DNA of 64,000 bases from Amycolatopsis solani (GTDB lineage Bacteria > Actinomycetota > Actinomycetes > Mycobacteriales > Pseudonocardiaceae), in the NCBI RefSeq assembly GCF_033441515.1, contig NZ_JAWQJT010000003.1:496001-560000 (forward strand), given 5' to 3'. Under the pieces are notes generated by a model. The model ran no database searches. It had not been told where the DNA came from and was given only the letters and a program-made list of their open reading frames with translations. This document shows positions 33,550-41,632 of this stretch, one piece after another. A program made the position numbers and the translations under genes. Every line of letters begins with the position of its first letter. The first letter of the stretch is position 1.

Positions 33550-33573
33550 TGCTATAGTGATCGTTACATACAG
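33550..33573 (+). promoter_or_regulatory. type B operator over the SDR/chorismate mutase promoter
   Basis: On the minus strand the site has inner sequence ATGTAACGATCACTAT. It includes TATAGT (33553-33558) as a possible -10 for the SDR that starts at 33589. Its centre is 26 bp from the neighbouring A site, so both regulators could act on the divergent ohr/SDR region. Confidence 0.65.
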
Positions 33574-33588
33574 TCGGAAGGGGCACCC

Positions 33589-34539
33589 GTGACACGGCAC
33601 CGCTGGTCCTTCGAGGACATCCCCGTCCAGCACGGCCGGACCGCCCTCGTCACCGGCGCCAGCACCGGGCTGGGCTTCGCGATCGCGGACGCGCTCGCCC
33701 GCCGGGGCGCCGACGTCGTCCTGGCCTGCCGCGACGCCGGCCGGGCGGCCGCGGCGGCCGACCGGATCTGGGCCGGCTCTCCCGGCGCCGTCGTCCGCAC
33801 CCTGCTGGTGGACTTCGCCTCGCTCGCGTCGGTCCGCGCCGCCGCGCGCCGGCTGCACGACGAGTACGACCACCTCGATCTGCTCGTGAACAACGTCGGC
33901 GGCTTCCGCGTGCGGTACGCGGTCACCGAAGACGGCTTCGAGTCGACCATGGCCGTGAACCACCTCGGCCCCTTCGCGTTCACCGGCCTGGTGCTGGACC
34001 TGCTCACCCGCACCGCCGGGTCGCGCGTGGTGACGATGGGCAGCAATGGGCACCGCCAGGGCACCATCGACCCGGCCGACCTCGACCCCGAGCCCGGTCC
34101 CGCCTACCGGTTCATGGCGGCCTACAACCGGGCCAAGCTGGCGAACCTGCTGTTCGCCCACGAACTCGACCGCCGCCTGCGGGCCGCCGGGAGCCCGGCG
34201 ATCGCGGTGGCCGGGCACCCGGGCCTCGCCCGGACCGAGGGTGGGCGCGAAATGAACTCGCTGATCAGGGCCGCGCTCAACCCCAAGGTCAACCCGCTCG
34301 CGCTCGCCCTGTCCCAGAGCGCGGCGAAGGGCGCACTCGGGCCGCTGCGCGCCGCCACCGACCCGAACGCCCGGGGCGGCGACTACTTCGGCCCGCGCGG
34401 GCGCACCGGCTACCCCGAGCTGGTCACCTCCAGCACGCTGTCCCACGACGACCGCCTGCGGCGGCGGTTGTGGGAGGCGTCCGAGCACCTCACCGACGTC
34501 ACCTACCTCCCCATCCACGAAAGCGAGGCAAGCAGTTGA
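33589..34539 (+). CDS. SDR family oxidoreductase, retinol dehydrogenase-like
   Basis: A 316-aa short-chain dehydrogenase: TGASTGLGFA, NNVGG in place of NNAG, catalytic Ser in VVTMGSNG and YNRAK. The substrate side resembles the WWOX/retinol-dehydrogenase-like group. The GTG start has GGAAGGGG 6 nt upstream. It is the first gene of a unit with the secreted chorismate mutase (TTGA overlap) and is under type A and B operators. Confidence 0.88.
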   Translation: MTRHRWSFEDIPVQHGRTALVTGASTGLGFAIADALARRGADVVLACRDAGRAAAAADRIWAGSPGAVVRTLLVDFASLASVRAAARRLHDEYDHLDLLVNNVGGFRVRYAVTEDGFESTMAVNHLGPFAFTGLVLDLLTRTAGSRVVTMGSNGHRQGTIDPADLDPEPGPAYRFMAAYNRAKLANLLFAHELDRRLRAAGSPAIAVAGHPGLARTEGGREMNSLIRAALNPKVNPLALALSQSAAKGALGPLRAATDPNARGGDYFGPRGRTGYPELVTSSTLSHDDRLRRRLWEASEHLTDVTYLPIHESEASS

Positions 34540-35156
34540 GGACGAGCACGAAGGTGGCCCGCGGCATCGCCGCCACGGCACTCACGGTCGCCGGCACGAT
34601 GACGCTGACCGTCCCCGCGGCCACGGCCGCCGAAGTTCCCGCCGGGGCCGAACTCACGGCGAACGGCTCGCTCGGCAGGCTCGGCCCGCTGACCGACCTC
34701 GTCGTCGAACGCCTGCGCGTCGGCGACGACGTGGCGGCGGCCAAGTTCGGCACCGACTCACCGATCGACGACCCCGCCCGCGAGGAGCAGGTGCTGAACC
34801 AGGTGCGCGCCCAGGCCGCGGCCATCGGCCTGGACCCGGACGCGGCGGCGGCGTTCTTCCGCGACCAGATCACCGCCAGCAAGGTGGTGCAGCGCGGGCT
34901 GTTCGCCCGCTGGACGGCGCACCCGGACGAGGCCCCCACCACCCGCCCGGACCTGGCCCAGATCCGCACGCGGCTCGACCGGCTCACCACGGACCTGCTC
35001 GCGGGGCTGGCGTCCACTGTGGACATCCGCGCCGAGCGGATCCGGTGCACCGTGCAGCTGGCCTTGGCGACCGGTTCGGCGGTGGTCCTGGACCGGCTGG
35101 ACGCGCTGCACCGCCAGGCGCTCGGCACCGCCGTGCGTTCCGTGTGCGCGGCGTGA
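34536..35156 (+). CDS. secreted chorismate mutase, AroQ gamma-type
   Basis: A 206-aa exported protein. The signal peptide (LRTSTKVARGIAATALTVAG, hydrophobic to about residue 28) is followed by a helical chorismate mutase domain like M. tuberculosis Rv1885c: LVVERLRVGDDVAAAKFG, DPAREEQVL, FFRDQITASKVVQRGLFARW. These hold the Arg/Lys/Gln active-site residues of the AroQ gamma class. Two Cys late in the chain may form the disulfide known in that class. The TTG start overlaps the SDR stop, with GAGG 7 nt upstream. Why a periplasmic or secreted prephenate-forming enzyme sits in this regulon is unknown. Confidence 0.88.
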   Translation: MRTSTKVARGIAATALTVAGTMTLTVPAATAAEVPAGAELTANGSLGRLGPLTDLVVERLRVGDDVAAAKFGTDSPIDDPAREEQVLNQVRAQAAAIGLDPDAAAAFFRDQITASKVVQRGLFARWTAHPDEAPTTRPDLAQIRTRLDRLTTDLLAGLASTVDIRAERIRCTVQLALATGSAVVLDRLDALHRQALGTAVRSVCAA

Positions 35157-35177
35157 CCGACCTGCCCTGAACTCGAA

Positions 35178-35215
35178 GCCGCCGGCCTGAGGCGTACCCC
35201 GCTCAGGCCGGCGGC
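35178..35215. terminator. bidirectional terminator hairpin
   Basis: A 14-bp perfect stem (GCCGCCGGCCTGAG / CTCAGGCCGGCGGC) with a 10-nt loop, between the convergent chorismate mutase and MarR genes. Confidence 0.75.
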
Positions 35216-35294
35216 CAGTTCCGCGAATCGAGGCGCCGAGGTCCGGCAGCTCGCTTTCGACCGGCCGGGCCCGCGGCACCACCGGCCGGCACGG

Positions 35295-35729
35295 TCACCG
35301 CGGCCCGGCGGCTTTGATCAGGAGTTCGTGCAGGACCGCCTGCTCGGCCTCGGTCAGCGTGCCGACGGTCTCGGCCAGGACGGATTCCAGGACGGACGAT
35401 CCAGCCTCGAAGGCGCGCTCGCCTTCGCCGGTCAGGCGGTGGCGGGTGGCCCGGCCGGGGCCCTCGACCCGCTTCAGCAAGCCCCGCTCGATCATGCGCT
35501 TGGCGAGGGCGCCCATCGACTGGTCGGTCTGGAAGGTCAGATCCGCCAGGGTGTGCAGCGTGGCGTCCGGCTGCTGGTGCAGGTGACGGAGAACGTCCCA
35601 CTGCACCAGGGAAAGCCCGTGTTCGGCCAGCCGGCGGTTGGCTTCGCGGTGGTGACTCCACTGAAGCCGCTTCACAGCGAGCCCGATCTCCTGAAGCGAC
35701 GGTGACACCAACGCAGCGTAACCCACCAT
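35295..35729 (-). CDS. MarR family regulator
   Basis: A 144-aa winged-helix protein: LADLTFQTDQSMGALAKRMIERGLLKR recognition region and a GPGRATRHRLT wing. I start at the ATG at 35729, which has GGAGGG 6 nt upstream, rather than the GTG at 35744. It is divergent from the hydrolase/MBL/IclR genes across an AT-rich 79-nt gap with repeats, which it probably binds. Confidence 0.88.
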   Translation of the reverse strand: MVGYAALVSPSLQEIGLAVKRLQWSHHREANRRLAEHGLSLVQWDVLRHLHQQPDATLHTLADLTFQTDQSMGALAKRMIERGLLKRVEGPGRATRHRLTGEGERAFEAGSSVLESVLAETVGTLTEAEQAVLHELLIKAAGPR

Positions 35730-35754
35730 CCGCGACCCTCCCACTTGCCAAACT

Positions 35755-35779
35755 AAGTATGTTTATATAAGGTTGTTTA
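35755..35779. promoter_or_regulatory. AT-rich direct repeats, probable MarR site
   Basis: AAGTATGTTTA (35755-35765) and AAGGTTGTTTA (35769-35779) match at 9 of 11 positions, 14 bp apart, in an AT-rich island between divergent genes. TATGT and ACATA ends also form a wide inverted repeat. It is the likely operator-promoter region for both directions. Confidence 0.5.
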
Positions 35780-35808
35780 CATAGCCTACCCCACCAAGGA
35801 GAGATCGC

Positions 35809-36591
35809 ATGAGCACCACAGTCCCCGCCGGGAGCCTCCGGCCCACCCGCACCCTCGACGTGCCGGCCGCCGGCGGCGTGGTCACCGTCGAAGACCGCGA
35901 CCACACCCGGCCCTTCCTCCTCCTGCACGGCGGAGGTGGCCCGGCGACGGTGACCGGCTTCGCCGACCTGCTCGCCCATCGCACGCACTCCCGGGTGCTG
36001 ACCCCGACCCACCCCGGCTTCGCGGGCACCCCGCGGGTACCGGGCGTGGATTCGACCCGCGCCCTCGCGGCCGCCTACGTCGGCCTGCTCGACGAGCTCG
36101 GCCTCAGCGACGTCACGGTGATCGGCAACTCGTTCGGCGGCTGGCTGGCCGCCGAGATCGCGCTCCTGGGCAGCCCCCGGGTCGGCGGCGCGGTGATCGT
36201 CGACGGCATCGGGATCGAGGTCGAAGGGCACCCCGTGACCAGCGTCGCCGGCCTCACGCCCGCCGACCTGAGCAAACTGTCCTTCCACGACCCGAGCAAG
36301 GCACCGACGCCGCCCGCGGCCGGCGGCACCGGGCCGGGCCCGGACGTCCAGGCGCTGCTCTCCTACACCGGGCCGACCATGTCCGACCCGACGCTGCTGG
36401 ACCGGCTCCGCGCGCTCGACCTGCCCGTCCACGTCATCTGGGGCGAGAGCGACGGGATCGTCAGCGCCGAGTACGGCAAGGCCTACGCCGCGGCCATCCC
36501 GATGGCGAAGTTCACCGTGCTGCCCCGGTCCGGCCACCTGCCGCAGGTCGAGACCCCCGAAGAACTGCTCGGCGCCATCACCGACCTCTGA
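35809..36591 (+). CDS. alpha/beta hydrolase
   Basis: A 260-aa cytoplasmic alpha/beta hydrolase: LLLHGGGGPATV, nucleophile elbow GNSFGG, Asp in GESDGIV and His in RSGHLPQVETP. Substrate unknown. AAGGAGAG precedes the ATG. It is the first gene of a unit with a metallo-beta-lactamase-fold hydrolase and an IclR regulator, divergent from the MarR gene. Confidence 0.88.
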   Translation: MSTTVPAGSLRPTRTLDVPAAGGVVTVEDRDHTRPFLLLHGGGGPATVTGFADLLAHRTHSRVLTPTHPGFAGTPRVPGVDSTRALAAAYVGLLDELGLSDVTVIGNSFGGWLAAEIALLGSPRVGGAVIVDGIGIEVEGHPVTSVAGLTPADLSKLSFHDPSKAPTPPAAGGTGPGPDVQALLSYTGPTMSDPTLLDRLRALDLPVHVIWGESDGIVSAEYGKAYAAAIPMAKFTVLPRSGHLPQVETPEELLGAITDL

Positions 36592-36617
36592 TCATTCCCG
36601 GAAAGGAACACCACGAC

Positions 36618-37373
36618 ATGAGCACCTCCCTCGCGGTCACCCGGATCGCCCACGCGTGCCAGCTGATCGAACTCGGCGACCTGCGGATCCTCACCGACCC
36701 GTGGTTCACCGAGAAAGCCACGTACCACCAAGGCGAACGGGTCGCGGTGCCCGTGTCCGCACTGGGCCGGCTCGACGCGGTCGTGATCAGCCACGAGCAC
36801 TACGACCACTGCGACCTCGACGCCCTCCTCGCCGGCGGACTGGACCCGGCCACCCCGCTCGTCGGGCCGGGCACCGTGACCGCCATCGCGAAGGCCAAGG
36901 GGTTCACCACCCTGCACACCGTCGAGGCGTGGGAGTCCGCCCGGGTCGGCGACCTCACGGTCACCGCCACCCCGGGCCAGCACGGCGTCCACGAGGTGAC
37001 GTTCGTGCTCCAGGCAGGCGGCCGGACCCTGTTCTTCGGCGGCGACTCGCTGCGGGTGCCCGAACTCGACCAGATCCCCGATCGCCTCGGGCCGGTCGAC
37101 CTGACGATCCTGCCCACCAACGGCCTCTGCATCCGGCCGGCGAACCTGGCCCAGGTGGTGATGAACGCCGAACAAGCGGCCGAGCTGACCGCCGTGCTGC
37201 GGCCGACGCTCGCGATCCCCCACCACTACGCGTTCCACAGCGGCTACCTCGGCGACCGCCTGATCACCAAGGGCGACCAGGATCCGCGTCACTACGCCGA
37301 CGCCGTGGCCCGCCTCGCGCCGGACGTCGAGGTGCGCATCGCACTGCCCGGCGTCCGGGTGGTCGTCCCGTAG
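36618..37373 (+). CDS. MBL-fold metallohydrolase, UlaG-like
   Basis: A 251-aa metallo-beta-lactamase-fold protein. The metal motif HxHxDH is HEHYDH (about residues 59-64), with His in GQHGVHE and Asp in GGDSLRV. It resembles the UlaG/L-ascorbate-6-phosphate lactonase-like group, so lactone or phosphodiester hydrolysis is possible. GGAAAGGAAC precedes the ATG 26 nt after the hydrolase stop. Confidence 0.87.
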   Translation: MSTSLAVTRIAHACQLIELGDLRILTDPWFTEKATYHQGERVAVPVSALGRLDAVVISHEHYDHCDLDALLAGGLDPATPLVGPGTVTAIAKAKGFTTLHTVEAWESARVGDLTVTATPGQHGVHEVTFVLQAGGRTLFFGGDSLRVPELDQIPDRLGPVDLTILPTNGLCIRPANLAQVVMNAEQAAELTAVLRPTLAIPHHYAFHSGYLGDRLITKGDQDPRHYADAVARLAPDVEVRIALPGVRVVVP

Positions 37374-37438
37374 CCGGCCCGCGTCCCCCGGCGTCAGCAC
37401 GTCCGCCGCACACTCCCTCGCACGGAAAGGAAGCACCA

Positions 37439-38242
37439 GTGGCCGAGGACGGGCACATCCGCGCGCTCCGGATCCTCGAGACGCTCGCCGCCCTGCACCA
37501 GCCGGCCGCGTTGAAAACGATCGCCGAGCGCGCGGGCCTGCCCTCGACCAAGGCCTACCGCGTGCTGCGGGACCTGCAGGACCACGGGTACGTCGACCAC
37601 ATCGGACGTCGCGGCTACCGGGTGGGCGCTCGTGCGGTCGCCCTGGCCTCGCTCGTCGGGCCACGCCCGGCCCTTCTGCGCCGGGCACGCCCGGCGCTCG
37701 TCCGGCTCGCCGCCGAGACGAGCGAGACGGCGAGCCTGCAGCTCCGCAGCGGCGCCCACCGCGTCATGGTGCTCAGCGCCGACCCTCCCGGCACCGCCGC
37801 CCACCCGATCGCGCACATCGGCGAGCGCTCGCCGCTGACCTCGGGGTGCGCGGGGACGGCGATCCTCGCGTTCCTCCCCGCCCACCAGGTCGACGACGTC
37901 CTCCTCGCCCAGCCGAGCCAGGCCGCGCGAACCGATGTGCCCGAGCAGCTCGCCGAGATCCGCCGCCGGCGCTACGCCCTCTCGCGGTCGGTCAACCACC
38001 GGGCGCTCAACGGCATCGCGGCACCGGTGCTCGACCCCGATTCGGGCCACGCCTTGGGATCGGTCGCCATCGCCGGCCACGCCTCCCGGCTGTCCGACCC
38101 GGTCCTGCACCGTCTCGCGACACCGCTGCTCGCCGCCTGCGCGGAACTCGGTGCCCACCTCGCCACGGTCCTCGGACCGAGCTCGTCGGTACGGCTCGAA
38201 TCGCTCGACGTGACGATTCAGGACGTGCTCGACGTCGAATGA
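37439..38242 (+). CDS. IclR family regulator
   Basis: A 267-aa protein with an N-terminal winged helix (LKTIAERAGLPSTKAYRVLRDLQDHGYV) and a C-terminal IclR effector domain (SVNHRALNGIAAPVLD, a GAF-like fold). Start at GTG 37439 with GGAAAGG upstream. IclR proteins often regulate aromatic or short-chain acid catabolism; its position after two hydrolases suggests it senses their product. No operator was identified. Confidence 0.87.
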   Translation: MAEDGHIRALRILETLAALHQPAALKTIAERAGLPSTKAYRVLRDLQDHGYVDHIGRRGYRVGARAVALASLVGPRPALLRRARPALVRLAAETSETASLQLRSGAHRVMVLSADPPGTAAHPIAHIGERSPLTSGCAGTAILAFLPAHQVDDVLLAQPSQAARTDVPEQLAEIRRRRYALSRSVNHRALNGIAAPVLDPDSGHALGSVAIAGHASRLSDPVLHRLATPLLAACAELGAHLATVLGPSSSVRLESLDVTIQDVLDVE

Positions 38243-38270
38243 CGGCTCGGATATTCCCGTGATCGGCCAT

Positions 38271-38287
38271 GACGAAGGTCATTCGTC
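38271..38287. promoter_or_regulatory. short inverted repeat before secreted hydrolase
   Basis: GACGAA-GGTCA-TTCGTC, 6-bp arms with a 5-nt spacer, about 100 bp upstream of the secreted hydrolase start and just after the IclR gene. It may be an operator or part of a weak terminator. The rest of the 145-nt gap holds a less GC-rich promoter region (TTGCAC near 38297). Confidence 0.35.
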
Positions 38288-38387
38288 GTTATTTGCACAT
38301 CCTGCACTTTGCGTTGGCTCGGGTGGTGGCCACGGCCGACGATGGTTCTCGAGCTGAACGATCACTGAGCAGAAAGACAGCCAGACA

Positions 38388-39185
38388 ATGAAAAAGATTC
38401 TTCCCGCGGTCACCCTGGGGCTGGCCGGCATCGTGGCGACGGCGATCCTGGGCTCGCCGGTGAGTGCCGGTGCCACCGCGGCGCCGGTCCAGGTCGAGAA
38501 CACGAAGCCCAAGGTCCACAACGTCGTCCTGGTGCACGGCGCGTTCGCCGACGGCTCGGGCTGGCGGGCGGTGCACGACCGCCTGGTGGCGAAGGGCTAC
38601 CACGTCAGCATCGTCCAGGAACCCGAAACGAGCCTGGCCGACGACGTCGCGGCGACGCGCCGCGTCATCGCCATGCAGGACGGGCCCGTCGTGCTCGTCG
38701 GCCACAGCTACGGCGGCGAGGTCATCACCCAGGCCGGCGACGATCCCAAGGTGACGGCGCTGGTCTACGCCGCGGCGTCCGTACCCGACGCGGGCGAGAC
38801 CCTCGGCGAACTCCTGCAGAAAATCCCCTCACCGACCAATGACATCAAGCCCGCCGGTGATGGCTTCCTCATGCTCGACCCGCAGAAGTTCCCCGCCGAT
38901 TTCGCCGCCGATCTCCCCGCCCGGCAGGCCGATTTCATGGCCCGATCGCAGGTCTTCGTCTCCGCGAGCATCCTCGAGGAGAAGGTGACGACGGCCGCCT
39001 GGAAGACCAAGCCGAGCTACGGCATCGTCGCCGGAGCCGACATGGTTTCCCACCCGGACCTCGAGCGCTGGATGTACCAGCGCGCGCACGCGAAGATCAC
39101 CGAGGTCCCCGGGTCCAGCCACGTCGTCTACATCTCGCACCCGGACAAGGTCACCGCGGTCATCGAAGAGGCCGCCGGCCGCTAG
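38388..39185 (+). CDS. secreted alpha/beta hydrolase (paralogue)
   Basis: A 265-aa exported hydrolase: signal peptide MKKILPAVTLGLAGIVATAI with Ala-rich cleavage near residue 28, oxyanion VLVHGAFADGSGW, nucleophile elbow GHSYGG and His in GSSHVVYISHP. It is similar along its length to the protein at 11523-12296 (GETLGELLQK against GETIGELAAK) and, like it, sits beside a DHA2-type MFS gene. The likely role is ester hydrolysis outside the cell membrane. Confidence 0.88.
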   Translation: MKKILPAVTLGLAGIVATAILGSPVSAGATAAPVQVENTKPKVHNVVLVHGAFADGSGWRAVHDRLVAKGYHVSIVQEPETSLADDVAATRRVIAMQDGPVVLVGHSYGGEVITQAGDDPKVTALVYAAASVPDAGETLGELLQKIPSPTNDIKPAGDGFLMLDPQKFPADFAADLPARQADFMARSQVFVSASILEEKVTTAAWKTKPSYGIVAGADMVSHPDLERWMYQRAHAKITEVPGSSHVVYISHPDKVTAVIEEAAGR

Positions 39186-39196
39186 GACGTCCCCGA

Positions 39197-39235
39197 GAGG
39201 TGTGCGCCACCGCATTCAGCGGCGGCGCACACCTC
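39197..39235. terminator. terminator hairpin
   Basis: A 12-bp perfect stem (GAGGTGTGCGCC / GGCGCACACCTC) with a 15-nt loop, followed by T-rich sequence, 11 nt after the secreted hydrolase stop. It can serve the convergent MFS gene as well. Confidence 0.75.
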
Positions 39236-39308
39236 TTCGGCGTTTCCTCAACGGCCGACCCGGGTCGCGACGCCCGACCGGCGGTCCACAAAGGAGTGGG
39301 AGAAGCGA

Positions 39309-40754
39309 CTACCTCGGCACCCTTCCCGCGTGCTCCTCCCGCACCGGGTGCTCCCGTGCTTCCGAGGGCGCATCCAAAGACGGAACGCGTTCGGCGCGCA
39401 GCGACAGCAAGGAGGCGGCGAACAGGAGCGCGGCGATGAGGATCGAGACCGTGGTGATGGCCCGGGCCGACCCGTACGCGCCGGCGGTCGCGTAGAAGAT
39501 GCCGCCGATGATCGCGACCGACAGGGCCGCGCTGATCTGCAGGGTCGCGTTGACCAGACCGCTGGCCAGCCCGGCGAACGCGCGCGGGATGTGGGTGACC
39601 GTGATGCGGATCAGCGACGGCAGGGCGAGCCCCTGCCCGAAGCCGATGAGCGCCAGCGGTGCGGCCGTCCACGCCGTGTGGTCCGAGGCGACCAGTCCGG
39701 CGAACGCGAGGAACCCGACGGTCTCCAGGAACAGGCCGAGCGCGGCGATCCGGCGTGGCATGACCCGCATGAGGTGCGGCACGGTCAGCGGACCGATCAG
39801 GAATCCGATGCCCAGCGGCAGGATGTCCAGGCTCGCCTGCAGCGGAGTGCGGCCGACGGCCTGCTCGTGTTCGGAGAAGACGAGGAAGAACGCGGCGATC
39901 GAGTAGAACAGGGCGACCGACACGAGCGCGAGCCGCACTCCGGGCGCGGTGACCGCCCGGGGCGGCACCAGGGGCACGACGCGGTCGCCGCCGAGGGCGG
40001 ATTCGTAGCGCCAGAACCGGTACAGCACGCCCGCGGCGGCGACGAGCACGACGAAGGACCACCAGGGCCAGTCCAGGGCGCGCCCTTCGACCAGGGGGAT
40101 GACGATCCCGGCAAGACCCGTGAAGAGCAGGAGCGCACCGATCCCATCGAGCTTCTCCGCGCTCCGGGTGTGCGGGTCGCGCAGGAACAGGCTGCCCAGC
40201 AGGGCCAAGGCCGCGACGGGCAGGTTGAGGAGGAAGATCACCCGCCAGCCCAGCCCCCAGACGTCGGCGGTGACGAGCAGGCCGCCCAAGGACTGGCCGA
40301 TGACAGCGGCGAGGCCGAGGGTCGCACCGTGGAAGCCGAGGGCGACCGTCTGGTCACGGCCGTCGAGGCTCGCGCGGATGAGGGCCAGCGACTGCGGCGC
40401 CATCAGCGCGGCCGTCAGACCTTGCAGGACGCGCCCGACGAGAAGCAGCCAGGGTTCGCCGGCCGAGCCGCACAGCAGCGAGGCGAGGGCGAACCCGACG
40501 AGGCCGATGAGGAAGGTCCGCCGCCGCCCGTACAGGTCGCCGAGCCGGCCACCGAGGGTCAGCGTCACCGCGTAGGTGGCGGCGTAGCTCGCCACGATCT
40601 GCTGGCCCAGGATGTCGCCGCCGCCGAGATCGTCCTGAATGGAGGGAATGGCGAGGTTGACGATGAAGAAATCCAAGGGCGGCAGGAGCGTGCCGGCCAG
40701 CAGGGTGACCACGCCGACCCACGTCCGGGCCGGCGTTTTCGATGTCGGAGTCAT
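39309..40754 (-). CDS. MFS transporter, DHA2 family
   Basis: A 481-aa, 14-TM exporter: LPPLDFFIVNLAIPSIQDDL in TM1, GGRLGDLYGRR motif A, and a motif C-like stretch GATLGLAAVIGQSLGG. Its ATG overlaps the stop of the upstream alpha/beta hydrolase gene. It probably exports a drug or metabolite. It forms a hydrolase/MFS pair like the 9.9-12.3 kb unit. Confidence 0.9.
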   Translation of the reverse strand: MTPTSKTPARTWVGVVTLLAGTLLPPLDFFIVNLAIPSIQDDLGGGDILGQQIVASYAATYAVTLTLGGRLGDLYGRRRTFLIGLVGFALASLLCGSAGEPWLLLVGRVLQGLTAALMAPQSLALIRASLDGRDQTVALGFHGATLGLAAVIGQSLGGLLVTADVWGLGWRVIFLLNLPVAALALLGSLFLRDPHTRSAEKLDGIGALLLFTGLAGIVIPLVEGRALDWPWWSFVVLVAAAGVLYRFWRYESALGGDRVVPLVPPRAVTAPGVRLALVSVALFYSIAAFFLVFSEHEQAVGRTPLQASLDILPLGIGFLIGPLTVPHLMRVMPRRIAALGLFLETVGFLAFAGLVASDHTAWTAAPLALIGFGQGLALPSLIRITVTHIPRAFAGLASGLVNATLQISAALSVAIIGGIFYATAGAYGSARAITTVSILIAALLFAASLLSLRAERVPSLDAPSEAREHPVREEHAGRVPR

Positions 40755-41545
40755 TGCTTGGTCCCGCTTTCGGTTACGGCAAGCCGGTTCACGAAGTCCA
40801 GCAGCAGAGCGCAGAAGGCTTCGGGTTGTTCCAGCGGAGCGAGGTGTCCGGCATCGGCGAGGACGGCGACCTTTCCGGACCCGAGCTGGTCGCTCAGGGC
40901 GGCTGCGCCTTCGAAGAAGTCGGGCATGTCGAGTTCACCGACGCCGACCAGTGCCGGCCCGGTCAAGGTGCGCAGGGCATCCGCGTTCTGGTTCAGCGGG
41001 TCCGCCGCCACTTCCGGTTCGCCGTGGGTGAGGCGCGCGATCAGCTGGTTGCGCATCATGACGGCGGCCTGGGCGCGTACGGCGTCGGACGCCTTGGGTG
41101 ACGTCCAGGCCGCCACGCCGGCGCGCACGGCGGCTTCGACGTCACCGGCTTCCAGCGCGGCTCGCTCCCGGTCCCACGCGGTCCGCAAGCGGGCGGAGGG
41201 CGGCAGGTCGTGCGGCCGGTAACCGATGGACACGAGGCCCTGCACGCGCAGCGGCGCGGTGACGGCGATTTGGAGCGCCACCAGAGCACCGAGCGAGTTC
41301 CCGGCCACGGTGAACCGGTCGGCACCGAGGTGGTCGAGGGTGTCCAGCACGTCGGCCCAGGGGGTCACCTCGGCACGCCGGGCAGCGGCGACGTCGCCAT
41401 GGCCGGGCAGATCCAGGGCGATGGCGCGGACACCCGCCTCGGCGAGCAGCGGAAGGTGCGCCCGCCACATCGTGCGGTCGGCGGGCCGGGCGTGCAGCAG
41501 GACGATCGGCCGGCCTCGGCCGGCTTCGTCGAACGGGAGTATCAC
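40751..41545 (-). CDS. alpha/beta hydrolase
   Basis: A 264-aa hydrolase similar to 3-oxoadipate enol-lactonase-like proteins: nucleophile elbow GNSLGA, Asp in GELDMPD, His in DAGHLAPLEQP. HARPADRTMW replaces the usual HG oxyanion motif. I use the GTG at 41545 with GAGGAG upstream; an N-terminal extension from 41581 looks non-native. Co-translated with the DHA2 exporter. Confidence 0.85.
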   Translation of the reverse strand: MILPFDEAGRGRPIVLLHARPADRTMWRAHLPLLAEAGVRAIALDLPGHGDVAAARRAEVTPWADVLDTLDHLGADRFTVAGNSLGALVALQIAVTAPLRVQGLVSIGYRPHDLPPSARLRTAWDRERAALEAGDVEAAVRAGVAAWTSPKASDAVRAQAAVMMRNQLIARLTHGEPEVAADPLNQNADALRTLTGPALVGVGELDMPDFFEGAAALSDQLGSGKVAVLADAGHLAPLEQPEAFCALLLDFVNRLAVTESGTKQ

Positions 41546-41632
41546 GATTGCTCGGCTCCTCGAATACAGGGAAACGCACACGGGCGTGCTCGTGCCCGCG
41601 GCAGGGGTCGAAGTTCTGCGGACGAGCGGCGG

